Assembly: GCF_020164955.1 (NCBI RefSeq)
Contig: NZ_JAIUHG010000003.1
Coordinates: 186,001-250,000 of the forward strand
DNA length: 64,000 nt
DNA from: Mesorhizobium sp. CA8
Lineage (GTDB): Bacteria; Pseudomonadota; Alphaproteobacteria; Rhizobiales; Rhizobiaceae
Direction of reading: 5' to 3'
In this document: in pieces, positions 33,467 through 41,944 of the stretch
Layout of the letters: each line of letters starts with the position of its first letter
How positions within the stretch are numbered: position 1 is the stretch's first letter
The notes under the pieces: model-generated
What the model was told of the DNA's origin: nothing
The model's input: only the letters and a program-made list of their open reading frames with translations
Databases searched by the model: none
Translations under genes and position numbers: made by a program

Positions 33467-33711
33467 CCGGCACCGTCCTGGCCGCCGCTCTTGCGCAGCA
33501 TCACGCCCGCGCCGTGATCATTTGCCTCTATCAGCACGACACCAGCACCTTCAAGCGCCGCCCGAATGGCCGCCATATTGTTGGCAATCGGGATTCTCCG
33601 TCCCGCTTCAAAGTCCCGAACAGTCGACAAGCTGACGCCGGCCGCTTCCGCGAGTTGACCTTGTGACCACGCGATAAGGCCGCGACCCGCGCGTGATTGA
33701 GCTGGTTGCAT
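33463..33711 (-). CDS. XRE-family HTH repressor
   Basis: 82 residues with a Cro/CI-type helix-turn-helix (WSQGQLAEAAGVSLSTVRDF, then EAGRRIPIANNMAAIRAALE). It is divergent from the gene at 33843; a long inverted repeat sits between them (33739-33776). Likely the lysogeny-type switch regulator of the element. Coupled to a small membrane protein downstream. Confidence 0.85.
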   Translation of the reverse strand: MQPAQSRAGRGLIAWSQGQLAEAAGVSLSTVRDFEAGRRIPIANNMAAIRAALEGAGVVLIEANDHGAGVMLRKSGGQDGAG

Positions 33712-33738
33712 TGTGTTCCCTCAAACCTGTTTATAAAA

Positions 33739-33776
33739 TTTTGTGACGTCAACAAAATACGTTGACTTTCACAAAA
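33739..33776. promoter_or_regulatory. Operator-like inverted repeat in the divergent control region
   Basis: TTTTGTGACGTCAAC (33739-33753) is mirrored by GTTGACTTTCACAAAA (33761-33776). It sits between the XRE repressor and the divergent gene, where a repressor operator is expected. TTGAC on either strand may double as -35 elements. Confidence 0.65.
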
Positions 33777-33842
33777 AGCAATATCACGTTCCAGGGGCGG
33801 GGAACAATCAGGTTTCCACAAAACCGATAGGGGGAAATACCG

Positions 33843-34151
33843 ATGCCGAACACTGTTCGGGCGGCTGGCGAAGCTTTGCCATCTGCCAATATGAAACTCA
33901 ATTCGAACGTCGCTCAATTGCCCGTCGAGCGCGTCACGATCACCGAGGACGACATCGACCGTGCCTATGATGTCGACGCGCTGATCGGCGTGTGTGCACT
34001 TGCCATGGAGAAGCTTGAGGAGCACGGGAATGTGCGCGGGGCGGCCGGCGATATTCGCCGAACCTTGAGACTAGTCCAGGGCATGGCGGGTGCTTCGATT
34101 AATGCGTTGGAACTAGCAGCAAGGCAGAACAGGCAGGAGACGCTGTCATGA
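33843..34151 (+). CDS. Hypothetical protein, first gene of the right rightward operon
   Basis: 102 residues, divergent from the repressor. Body VERVTITEDDIDRAYDVDAL, then a helical segment (VCALAMEKLEEHGNVRGAAG). GGGGG lies upstream of the ATG. First of four genes joined by ATGA overlaps (34148, 34816, 35058). Confidence 0.65.
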   Translation: MPNTVRAAGEALPSANMKLNSNVAQLPVERVTITEDDIDRAYDVDALIGVCALAMEKLEEHGNVRGAAGDIRRTLRLVQGMAGASINALELAARQNRQETLS

Positions 34152-34819
34152 CCAATCAAACCTTGACCCGTCGCGCGGCACTCGGCGCACTCGCCTCTCT
34201 GCCGGCCATAGCTGGCGCTACAGCGGCTCTCGCTATGCCCGAGGCTGCCGCACCGCATCATCCAGACGCCGAGCTATTCCAGCTCGAACAGGAGCTGGAA
34301 ACCGTCAAAGTTCGAATGGACAAGCTCGAACGGGCGCAAAGCCGGTTGAGCCGGAAGGCTGAGAAAGCAGCCGGTGCCAAGCCGCTGAACCCGAGGGATT
34401 GGGTCACGCCAACCATGCCCAAAGACCTCTGGGACATGCTGATATCGACAAGGGATCGCACGATGTTCGGCGACATGGTGAAGGATGGTTTCGATTGGCG
34501 CCCGGCACCCGTGCAAGCGTGGCATGAGGCGGTGGCAAAGGAACGAGCCCAGATCCAAGCCGCATGGGACGAATATTCTGCAAGGTGCGATGAACAGCAC
34601 CGCTTGCACGACTTTGACGCCAAAGAGGCCGAATACGATGATGCGGTGAGTGAGCACTGGGACATCGGCCAGCGCATCTTCGATATTCCCGCGCACACCT
34701 TAGAGGGGATGGCCGTCAAAGTCAGGACAGCAAAGAGCCTTTGCCTTCCTGAGTCGGGCGATGCGCTCGTCTCGATTTCGGCGGACATCGTGCGTCTCGT
34801 GCAAGGCGGTGCGGCATGA
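34148..34819 (+). CDS. Hypothetical protein with Tat-like leader
   Basis: 223 residues, coupled by ATGA. The N-terminus (TRRAALGALASLPAIAGATA) resembles a twin-arginine signal, followed by a coiled-coil segment (FQLEQELETVKVRMDKLERA). Proteins of this layout are common in rhizobial prophages; function unknown. Confidence 0.65.
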   Translation: MTNQTLTRRAALGALASLPAIAGATAALAMPEAAAPHHPDAELFQLEQELETVKVRMDKLERAQSRLSRKAEKAAGAKPLNPRDWVTPTMPKDLWDMLISTRDRTMFGDMVKDGFDWRPAPVQAWHEAVAKERAQIQAAWDEYSARCDEQHRLHDFDAKEAEYDDAVSEHWDIGQRIFDIPAHTLEGMAVKVRTAKSLCLPESGDALVSISADIVRLVQGGAA

Positions 34820-35061
34820 GGGGGATTGAGAAGACCACCTTTGGCGATCTGGAGCCGCTGATCTGCGATGTAGACGCCGCAGTAGACGTTCTCCAGGATA
34901 TGATGGAGAGAGATTTCGCCCAAGCCGAACTTGTCCAAATCGACAGGGGCGAAGCCGACCGGCTGTTCTTCGTGATCAGTATGGCGTCCAAGCTGTCAGG
35001 CGAATTGAAGCGCGCCTATTACAAGGGGTGGGAAGACCAGAAGGGCGGGGCCGTCGAATGA
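34816..35061 (+). CDS. Hypothetical small acidic protein
   Basis: 81 residues, coupled to both neighbours by ATGA overlaps. Helical (LICDVDAAVDVLQDMMERDF) and acidic. No family recognised. Confidence 0.62.
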   Translation: MRGIEKTTFGDLEPLICDVDAAVDVLQDMMERDFAQAELVQIDRGEADRLFFVISMASKLSGELKRAYYKGWEDQKGGAVE

Positions 35062-35312
35062 GCGAGATGGTAGAACCCGTCGTGATCCTTGATACCTTCG
35101 TGCAAGGCGTTGGCCGCGTGGAGGAGATCGCGGCCAATTTGTTCCGCGTGTCCTATTACGCCAATCAGCGCGCGTATGACGGTAGCCAGGAACGCGTATG
35201 CGTGGCTAAGTTCATCGTCACGGCCGACACGATGGTCGCGATGGCGAACGCCACAGGGGCCAGGGAAGCGGCTCGGCGGCTAATGGGTGAGTCGCACTCG
35301 CCGATGAACTGA
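35058..35312 (+). CDS. Hypothetical small protein
   Basis: 84 residues starting MSEMVEPVVILDTFVQGVGR, last gene of the ATGA-linked operon. Beta-rich first half, helical end. A terminator follows at 35344. Confidence 0.62.
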   Translation: MSEMVEPVVILDTFVQGVGRVEEIAANLFRVSYYANQRAYDGSQERVCVAKFIVTADTMVAMANATGAREAARRLMGESHSPMN

Positions 35313-35729
35313 GCCCATTGCCGGTTCATTCTGAACCACCAACGGCCCGGCGGCTTCGGCTTCCGGGCCCTCTTTGTGTCCGTGGCAGAAAAGTCACGCG
35401 GCCTGAATATGCCGTGCTTCAACCATGGCGCGCTTATTATCCATCTAAGCCAGGCGTAGGCTTTTTGCGGACGAGGGGTACGGACTGGAGGCGCTCGCTG
35501 CGGCAACGTAGCGGGCGCTTCTGCTTCCGGGCCCATTTCTTGGTTGGTGCTTGCTGAGAGGCCAGATGCATCCGCAAGGCTACCTGAAGCAGAATTGCAA
35601 GGGCCAAGATGCGCGGTGGCGGCGGCGACGCGATCATGCGCCACTAACAAATGTTAAGCGACGAATGTTCCGGGAGAAGGTCAACCTTGGTTAATTCGCC
35701 GCCTCGCTGCCTCACGGTGGCGGGCTTTT
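35313..35729. other. Gene-free stretch
   Basis: Apart from the terminator at 35344 I see no supported gene. An AATGTTC motif like those before other genes of the element is at 35664-35670. Confidence 0.5.
35344..35380 (+). terminator. Terminator of the 33843-35312 operon
   Basis: GGCCCGG (35344-35350) with CCGGGCC (35363-35369), followed by CTCTTTGTGT. Confidence 0.65.
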
Positions 35730-36110
35730 TCACCAGCCCAATGCAGTCTTAATATCTGCCCATTTCGTCACGATGGCGACGATTGCTCCTACAATGCCAA
35801 TTACAGTCGCCAGCTTCGAGGTGGTTGGCAGGGCTTCAACGCGGCCTTTGAGTTCGCCGAAATCCTTGGCAGACGGCGCGCCCTCCGACTTTCCTTTCAA
35901 ATAGGCGAGATCGGTAGCGATGCCAGTCAGCTTGGTGTCGATCTTCTCGAACTTATCCTCGAGCGATTTTACACGCGCTTCCATCCCGCCAGATGTACCG
36001 TCGCCACCTCCATGTTTCAAGTCGCGCCGACTCTCGGTCCATCTTGGGTGGTCAGATAACCTGGTGACCGCATTAGCTGGGTCGACCGGATCGTTGTTTT
36101 CAGCGGCCAT
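35730..36110 (-). CDS. Coiled-coil protein with C-terminal membrane helix
   Basis: 126 residues: a polar N-terminus, a coiled coil (VKSLEDKFEKIDTKLTGIAT), and a C-terminal membrane helix (LATVIGIVGAIVAIVTKWAD). Frequent in rhizobial phages; unknown function. Its start lies inside the end of the upstream gene (11-bp overlap). Confidence 0.68.
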   Translation of the reverse strand: MAAENNDPVDPANAVTRLSDHPRWTESRRDLKHGGGDGTSGGMEARVKSLEDKFEKIDTKLTGIATDLAYLKGKSEGAPSAKDFGELKGRVEALPTTSKLATVIGIVGAIVAIVTKWADIKTALGW

Positions 36111-36405
36111 ATTCTTTGAGCCAGGAAGTGAAGTGGTTAACGTTCATAAGCATAATATTGCCACAGTTCTGGCAAAGTCGCATAAGCGTTGGTGAAATCG
36201 ACACCGGAGGCTCTTTCGGCTTAGAAAATATAGACAGACCATATGACAGGTATTGATCGCCCTTATAGTACCACTCGTAGTGAGCTGATATATCACTCGA
36301 ATGGCAGACTGTGCATTCTATTCTGCCGCCGCGAGCTCTGAGAAAATCATTTACGTCCTCAAGTAGCTTTTCCCGTTTGTTCTCCAGCGGCTTTGGCGCG
36401 GCCAT
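36100..36405 (-). CDS. Small zinc-finger-like protein
   Basis: 101 residues from ATG 36405. Cys pairs in ECTVCHSSD and CQNCGN suggest a zinc ribbon. The gene is visibly AT-richer than its surroundings, consistent with recent acquisition. Last gene before the right end of the element. Function unknown. Confidence 0.62.
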   Translation of the reverse strand: MAAPKPLENKREKLLEDVNDFLRARGGRIECTVCHSSDISAHYEWYYKGDQYLSYGLSIFSKPKEPPVSISPTLMRLCQNCGNIMLMNVNHFTSWLKEYGR

Positions 36406-36539
36406 TAGGTATGATTCCTCTCCCAGCCGGACGTGAACGAGCCGCGTAGCGGGTCGGTAGGGCGCAAGCCCCCCTGCCGACAATGTCGCAGGAATTCGGC
36501 TAAATCAATCAGCGTCTGTTCGTGCAAGTTCGCGGACGT

Positions 36540-36561
36540 ATATTCAACCGATATTCGACGC
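36540..36561 (+). repeat. Paired arm-type sites, right end
   Basis: ATATTCAACCG (36540-36550) and ATATTCGACGC (36551-36561), head to tail with the same 11-bp spacing and orientation as the pair at 20797-20818. Confidence 0.6.
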
Positions 36562-36590
36562 ATCGGCCAGAAAGATAGCTAAGTGCTTGA

Positions 36591-36643
36591 AAAGACTGGT
36601 ACGCCCAAGGGGAATCGAACCCCTGTTACCGCCGTGAAAGGGC
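36591..36643 (-). repeat. Right attachment site within tRNA-Glu
   Basis: 53 bp identical to the left site. Here it completes a functional tRNA gene, so the element supplies the 3' part and the flanking chromosome the 5' part. Confidence 0.9.
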
Positions 36644-36671
36644 GGTGTCCTAACCGCTAGACGATGGGCGC
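36597..36671 (-). tRNA. tRNA-Glu (anticodon TTC)
   Basis: 75 nt with an encoded CCA. Acceptor GCGCCCA / TGGGCGT, D-arm GTCTAGCGGTTAGGAC, anticodon arm CCGCC-CTTTCAC-GGCGG (anticodon TTC), T-arm AGGGGTTCGATTCCCCT. Its 3' 47 nt lie within the element's right attachment site. Confidence 0.96.
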
Positions 36672-36811
36672 GCTCAGACGAAGCGGCTTATAATTGCGTT
36701 GTTGGCAACCGGCAACCCATTCGCAGCCACATGCGACAACTTTTTTCACAACGCTGTTAAACACTTGGGTTTGACGAAAAAACGCTTGGGCGGACGAAAG
36801 GGCAGGCGGGC

Positions 36812-38110
36812 TCAGCCGTCCTCGCCACCGCCGCTGCGGCGACGGCAGCGCCAGTTCCAGTCTCGCTCGGGGCCGACGTCGATATGGACGGATTCGGTGT
36901 GACAATAGGTGCCGACGCCGCCGCGACCGGGCATCGAGCGGACATAGTTCGCCAACTCCCACTTCGACACGCCAGGCACCTGGATGTCGGCGGCGGCGCA
37001 GTACATGTGCAACGAGTTCTTGGCGCCGTTGGCGCGGCGGTTGCGCGAGGGGTCGCGGTAGCCGGAGGTGACGACCATCTTGCGGCCGAAATGCCCCTCG
37101 ATCGTCTTCAGCACCCGCACCAGCGACGGTTTCAGGCAGGCGACGTCGACGCTTTCGTTCTGTTTCAGAAGGCCGTTGGGCGCGAGCCTGGCCATGCCGG
37201 CGGCCGACGCCACTTGGTACGAGCCGCCCTCATCCTCGTTGAGGTCGACGTCGCTCTCGTCGTCGATGCCGGACTTGCGCTTGATCTCGAACAGCGCGGT
37301 CTGACGCACGCCGGGCAGGGCATCGGCGCCGGTGATGTGATTGGCCGGATTGTCGATCGACGCGAGCTGCACCGGCTTGTCGCCCGATGTCGCCGAGGCC
37401 AGCGTCACGATCGGCTTGGCTGGCGGCGGTGTGGTCTTGGCCTGCGCGGCGGACTGCTCGCCCGAACGCGCATTGTTGATCAGGGGAGCGGGTGCTGCCG
37501 AAGCCGGCGTGGTGCTGAACAGCGAGGCGAACAGGCTCTTCTTCGGCGCGGCGATCTGCGGCTGCGCGGGCTCGCCCGCGGTTACATAGACGCCGTTGCT
37601 CATGGCTTGAGTGGTCGCCTGGGCCTTTGAGGCAATGGCGGCGGCATCGCCGGCGGCGACCTGCTGGGCGACGGTTTGCGTCTGTTCCGCCGTTTGCGCC
37701 TGCTGAACCAGCGGTTGCGGCGTGCTGCCGGCAATCGCAGCGGAGTCCGCCGGCACGGCGACGGCCGGGAAGGCGGCTTGCGGCCGCGTCTCCGGCACAT
37801 AGGCGACCTTCTCGGGCAAAGGCGTATCGCCCTCGCTCATCACGGTCGATGCCGCTTCGGCCGGCGCGGACGCCTGCAGCGACGAATCGGCCGCGGTCGC
37901 AGTCTTGGCGCCGGATGTCGCGCTCATTTCAGTGGCGGTTGAATTGTAAGCGGGCGAAACCACCGACATCGTCGGGTCGCCGGTCGAGGTGCAGGAGGCC
38001 AGAAGCACGGAGAAAAGCGCTGCCGCGATGCTGCGGCTTTCCCCTCGTGCGAGACGCCAACCTGCTGATTTCAAAATAAATTCCCCCTCGACATCCGGTC
38101 GGTTCGTCAT
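36812..38110 (-). CDS. Lipoprotein with C-terminal M15-type peptidase domain
   Basis: 432 residues. A signal sequence with lipobox-like LLASC (about residues 36-40) is followed by a long Ala/Pro/Thr-rich linker to about residue 310. The last 120 residues are a D-Ala-D-Ala carboxypeptidase-like fold (Peptidase_M15_3/DUF882 type): VVTSGYRDPSRNRRANGAKN, HMYCAAADI (His and Asp ligands) and HTESVHIDVG (His). It probably trims peptidoglycan from the outer membrane. First chromosomal gene right of the tRNA-Glu site. Confidence 0.85.
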   Translation of the reverse strand: MTNRPDVEGEFILKSAGWRLARGESRSIAAALFSVLLASCTSTGDPTMSVVSPAYNSTATEMSATSGAKTATAADSSLQASAPAEAASTVMSEGDTPLPEKVAYVPETRPQAAFPAVAVPADSAAIAGSTPQPLVQQAQTAEQTQTVAQQVAAGDAAAIASKAQATTQAMSNGVYVTAGEPAQPQIAAPKKSLFASLFSTTPASAAPAPLINNARSGEQSAAQAKTTPPPAKPIVTLASATSGDKPVQLASIDNPANHITGADALPGVRQTALFEIKRKSGIDDESDVDLNEDEGGSYQVASAAGMARLAPNGLLKQNESVDVACLKPSLVRVLKTIEGHFGRKMVVTSGYRDPSRNRRANGAKNSLHMYCAAADIQVPGVSKWELANYVRSMPGRGGVGTYCHTESVHIDVGPERDWNWRCRRRSGGGEDG

Positions 38111-38294
38111 CGCCGCGCCACTCCAGCACCGCGCCGCGATAACCCTCCTGTTCCCAACCGGAACGGGATATGTGTCGAATCTGCAAGCCTCGGAATTAAT
38201 CTGAATCGGAAGGTGATTTGAGGCCGCCGAACGATTGACGCCACCATTTCGCCCTGTTTTGGCGGCCCGTCAACTCACCAGACATTACAGTCCG

Positions 38295-40130
38295 TTACAC
38301 ACGTACCTTGACATAGGTGCCCGGCGCATCTCCCAAAGTTTTCATACGCTTGCCGGGTTTGCGGGCGGGTACGCGGATGTTGTCCTGGTTCTCGATCCAG
38401 TGCTGCCAGTGCGTCCACCAGGAGCCTTGATGCTCGTGCGCGGCGGCAAGCCACGCGTTGAAATCGCCCACCGGCTTGCCGCCGGTCCAGTACTGGTATT
38501 TCTTGGCCGCCGGCGGGTTGACCACGCCGGCGATGTGGCCGGAACCTGCCATCACATATTCGACGTCGCCGCCGAAAAACTGCGATCCCCGGAACACCGA
38601 CAGCGCCGGCGCGATGTGGTCTTCCTTCGTCGCCAGGTTGTAAACCGGGATGGTGATGTCGGCCAGCGAGACGGTGCGGCCGGCAAGTTCCATCGTGCCG
38701 CGCGAAAGATTGTTCTCCAGATAGCAGTTGCGCAGGTAGAAGGAATGGTTGGCCGCCGCCATGCGCGTGGAATCGGCATTCCAGTAAAGCAGGTCGAAGG
38801 GCAGGGGCTCCTTGCCGCGCATGTAGTTGTTGATGACATAGGGCCAGATCAGGTCGCCCGAGCGCAGCATGTTGAAGGCGGTCGCCATCTTGGTGCCTTC
38901 AAGATAGCCCTTCTCACTCATCGCGCGCTCGACGGCGGCAACCTGATCCTCGTCGACGAAGACCTTGAGGTCGCCCGCATAGGTGAAGTCGACCTGAGTG
39001 GTGAAGAAGGTAGCCGATTTGATGCGGTCGTCGCCTTCCTGCGCCAACAGCGCCAGCGCGGCAGCCAGGAGCGTGCCGCCGACGCAGTAGCCGATGGCGT
39101 TGACCTCTTTTTCCCCAGTGGCCTTCTCCACCATATCCAGGCCGAATTGCAGGCCTTCGCGGATATAGGCCTCCCAGCCCTTGGCGCCGTGGCGCTCGTC
39201 GGGATTGATCCAGGAAATGACGAAGACCGTGTGGCCTTGCTCGATCGCCCAGCGGATGAAGGACTTTTGCGGGTTAAGATCGAGGATATAGAACTTGTTG
39301 ATCCATGGCGGGCAGATCAGCAGCGGCCGCTTCAGCACCGTCTCCGTCATCGGATCATATTGGATGATCTCTGCGACATCGCTGCGGCCGATGACCTTGC
39401 CGGGCGTGGTGGCTATGTTCTTGCCGATTTCGAAAGGCGTGTAGTCGGCCTGGCGCAGCTTCAGGTCGCCGCGACCGGCGGCGATGTCCTCGGCCAGCAT
39501 CTTCATGCCGCGCACCAGGTTTTCGCCGTTCGAGGCGACCGTTTCGCGAAACAGCTCCGGATTGGTCAGGATGAAGTTCGACGGCGCGATCGCGTTCGAC
39601 ACCTGCTTGACGTAGAAGCTCGCCTTATGGCGGGTGTGCTCGTCCAGGCCCTCGGCATGCTCGACGAGCTCGTTCGCCCAGCGCGAGGTGACGAGATAGG
39701 CCTGCTTCAAGAAGTCGAAGAAGGCGTTGCGGCCCCATTCCGGATCCTGGAAGCGCTTGTCGCCACGCTCCGGCTGAACCGCATCTTGGGGCGCCTCGGC
39801 GTTGGGATTGACCTTCTGGATGGCGTTCGCCCAGACCGTCATGTAGCCGGCAAAGAGCCGCGTCTGCGCTTCGAGCGCGCGCTGCGGGTCGCCCAGCCAG
39901 TACTCCGACAGCTTGGAGAAGGTCTTGACCATGTCGACAACCGGTTCGGCGACATGGTCGCGCACCTCGCCCTTCTCGCGCGGTTCGGTCCAGGCGGAAG
40001 CCGCCTTGCCGGCCTGCTCGATCATGCGCGCCATGTTCAAGGCGAAACGCTCGGGGTCCTTCACCAGATATTGCTCGATGGCCGAAGGTCCGCCATTTTC
40101 CACTTTGTCCGAATCGGGAGCTTTGGACAT
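38295..40130 (-). CDS. phaC: Class I poly(3-hydroxyalkanoate) synthase
   Basis: 611 residues from ATG 40130 (MSKAPDSDKVENGG); the frame stays open upstream to 40391 but the extension is not synthase-like. Polymerises hydroxyacyl-CoA into PHA granules. The lipase-like box GYCVGG holds the catalytic Cys; the Asp (KEDHIAP) and His (GSGHIAG) of the triad are visible. Length around 600 fits class I enzymes working without PhaE or PhaR subunits. Divergent from the lipoprotein gene at 40228. Confidence 0.95.
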   Translation of the reverse strand: MSKAPDSDKVENGGPSAIEQYLVKDPERFALNMARMIEQAGKAASAWTEPREKGEVRDHVAEPVVDMVKTFSKLSEYWLGDPQRALEAQTRLFAGYMTVWANAIQKVNPNAEAPQDAVQPERGDKRFQDPEWGRNAFFDFLKQAYLVTSRWANELVEHAEGLDEHTRHKASFYVKQVSNAIAPSNFILTNPELFRETVASNGENLVRGMKMLAEDIAAGRGDLKLRQADYTPFEIGKNIATTPGKVIGRSDVAEIIQYDPMTETVLKRPLLICPPWINKFYILDLNPQKSFIRWAIEQGHTVFVISWINPDERHGAKGWEAYIREGLQFGLDMVEKATGEKEVNAIGYCVGGTLLAAALALLAQEGDDRIKSATFFTTQVDFTYAGDLKVFVDEDQVAAVERAMSEKGYLEGTKMATAFNMLRSGDLIWPYVINNYMRGKEPLPFDLLYWNADSTRMAAANHSFYLRNCYLENNLSRGTMELAGRTVSLADITIPVYNLATKEDHIAPALSVFRGSQFFGGDVEYVMAGSGHIAGVVNPPAAKKYQYWTGGKPVGDFNAWLAAAHEHQGSWWTHWQHWIENQDNIRVPARKPGKRMKTLGDAPGTYVKVRV

Positions 40131-40227
40131 GGTGCGCGGGGTTCCTCCCGGAGCGTTTTCTTGACATATTACCATGGGACATCTGACCGGGTCCAATTCG
40201 CTGTAATCCGGCTGCCAGGAAAACAAT

Positions 40228-40635
40228 ATGACGATTAATGTTGGCGGGACCTTTTTTCTCAGGCCGGGTTCGATTTGCCGCTTGGCGATGGTGGCGGGGT
40301 TGGTAAGCGCGCTGTTGCCCGCCGGCGGCTGCACCAGTACCAGCCCGAACAATACGGCGCCTACGGCGCTGACTGAAGGCCCGAAGGACACCGGGTCCTA
40401 CCCCAACCTCAACATCCCGCCGAAGGTGGCCGCCAAGCAGCTCACCAAGGAGGAGACCGCGGCGAACCTCGCCCGGCTCAAGGCCGAGCAGCAGGCGCAG
40501 CTTGCCAAGGGCGGCAGCGTCAAGGCGCCGACGAATTCGGCGGCGCTCAAGACGCTTGCCAAGACGCATGGCGATGACACGCTGAAGCAGATCGAGGGCA
40601 AATGCGACCCGACCCTCGACCCTAACTGCAATTAG
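40228..40635 (+). CDS. Hypothetical lipoprotein
   Basis: 135 residues. A signal peptide with lipobox LPAGGC (Cys at residue 35) is followed by a Lys/Ala-rich segment (KVAAKQLTKEETAANLARLK). A pair of Cys near the end (GKCDPTLDPNC). Probably anchored in the envelope; function unknown. It lies 50 bp before the aminotransferase gene. Confidence 0.75.
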   Translation: MTINVGGTFFLRPGSICRLAMVAGLVSALLPAGGCTSTSPNNTAPTALTEGPKDTGSYPNLNIPPKVAAKQLTKEETAANLARLKAEQQAQLAKGGSVKAPTNSAALKTLAKTHGDDTLKQIEGKCDPTLDPNCN

Positions 40636-40684
40636 GTCTATATCGCGCGCCATAAGCGCCACCCTTCGATCGTCTGGAACTGAA

Positions 40685-41902
40685 ATGGAAGAATTTCACA
40701 AGGTCCGCCGGCTTCCGCCTTACGTGTTCGAGCAGGTCAATCGGCTGAAGGCCAGCGCCCGTTCGCAAGGCGCCGACATCATCGACCTTGGCATGGGTAA
40801 TCCGGACCTGCCGACGCCGAAGGCCATCGTCGACAAATTATGCGAAGTGGTGCGCGATCCGCGCACGCACCGTTATTCGTCCTCGCGCGGCATTCCGGGC
40901 CTACGCCGCGCCCAGGCTGCCTATTATCAGCGCCGCTTCGGCGTGAAGCTCAACCCCGACACGCAAGTCGTGGCTACCCTTGGCTCGAAGGAAGGCTTCG
41001 CCAACATGGCGCAAGCGATCACCGCGCCCGGCGACGTGATCCTGTGCCCCAATCCGACCTATCCGATCCATGCCTTCGGCTTCATCATGTCGGGCGGTGT
41101 CATCCGCTCGCTGCAGGTCGAGCCCGATGACGGCTTCATCCCGGCGGTGGAGCGGGGCATCCGCCACTCGATTCCGAAGCCGCTGGCGCTGATCCTCAAT
41201 TATCCATCGAACCCGACGGCGCTGGTCGCCTCGCTCGATTTCTACAAGGACGTGGTCGCCTTCGCGAAGAAGAACGACATCATCATCCTGTCGGATCTCG
41301 CCTATTCGGAGATCTATTTCGACGGCAACCCGCCGCCTTCGGTGCTGCAGGTGCCGGGCGCGATGGATGTCTGCGTCGAGTTCACCTCGATGTCGAAAAC
41401 CTTCTCCATGCCTGGATGGCGCATGGGCTTCGCGGTCGGCAACGAGCGGCTGATTTCGGCGCTGACGCGGGTGAAGTCCTACCTCGACTATGGCGCCTTC
41501 ACGCCAATCCAGGTGGCGGCGGCGCATGCGCTGAACGGCGACGGCGCCGACATCGAAGAGGTGCGCGAGGTCTACCACAAGCGCCGCGACGTGGTGGTCG
41601 ATTCCTTCAGCCGCGCCGGCTGGACCATTCCCGCGCCAGCCGCCTCGATGTTCGCCTGGGCGCCCATCCCGGAACAGTTCCGCCATCTCGGCTCGCTCGA
41701 ATTCTCCAAGCTGCTCATCGAACATGCGGATGTCGCGGTGGCGCCGGGCATCGGCTTCGGAGAGCATGGCGACGACTATGTGCGCGTGGCCCTGGTCGAG
41801 AACGAGCACCGCATCCGCCAGGCGGCGCGCAACATCAAGAAATTCCTCGCGACCACCGCCAAGCAGCCCAATAACGTGGTGCCGCTCGCCGCTCATCGCT
41901 GA
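40685..41902 (+). CDS. Class I/II PLP aminotransferase (AlaC/DapL-like)
   Basis: 405 residues. Fold-type I aminotransferase with the PLP lysine in SMSKTFSMPGWR, NYPSNPTA around the PLP-contacting Asn, and SDLAYSEIYF. The N-terminal RLPPYVFEQVNRLK and DLGMGNPDLPTP are typical of the alanine / LL-diaminopimelate aminotransferase group; the substrate cannot be fixed by reading alone. It lies 42 bp before hom, so a joint amino-acid operon is likely. Confidence 0.9.
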   Translation: MEEFHKVRRLPPYVFEQVNRLKASARSQGADIIDLGMGNPDLPTPKAIVDKLCEVVRDPRTHRYSSSRGIPGLRRAQAAYYQRRFGVKLNPDTQVVATLGSKEGFANMAQAITAPGDVILCPNPTYPIHAFGFIMSGGVIRSLQVEPDDGFIPAVERGIRHSIPKPLALILNYPSNPTALVASLDFYKDVVAFAKKNDIIILSDLAYSEIYFDGNPPPSVLQVPGAMDVCVEFTSMSKTFSMPGWRMGFAVGNERLISALTRVKSYLDYGAFTPIQVAAAHALNGDGADIEEVREVYHKRRDVVVDSFSRAGWTIPAPAASMFAWAPIPEQFRHLGSLEFSKLLIEHADVAVAPGIGFGEHGDDYVRVALVENEHRIRQAARNIKKFLATTAKQPNNVVPLAAHR

Positions 41903-41944
41903 GTTTGCCGGACATTTATTGAATTTTGAGGGGCGTCGCCGGAC

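Larger units (their letters stand above)
20650..36643. mobile_element. 15.9-kb element integrated in tRNA-Glu(TTC), candidate phage satellite
   Basis: Identical 53-bp direct repeats, the 3' part of tRNA-Glu, bound the element (20650-20702 and 36591-36643), giving a unit of 15,941 bp. It encodes a tyrosine integrase at the left end, an excisionase-like HTH protein, HNH-like and replication-like proteins, a HK97-type prohead protease, a small-terminase-like protein, a discoidin-repeat protein, an XRE repressor and many small genes in short blocks on both strands. I recognise no large terminase, portal, major capsid, tail or lysis gene. Size and content resemble phage-inducible chromosomal islands; a decayed prophage is the alternative. 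Some genes appear broken. Confidence 0.85.

Noticed and set aside
20650..36643. Complete prophage
   Set aside because: No recognisable large terminase, portal, major capsid, tail or lysis genes in 15.9 kb; satellite or remnant fits better.
38235..40238. 667-codon plus-strand frame opposite phaC
   Set aside because: Antisense to a complete PHA synthase; composition is skewed and no motif is present.
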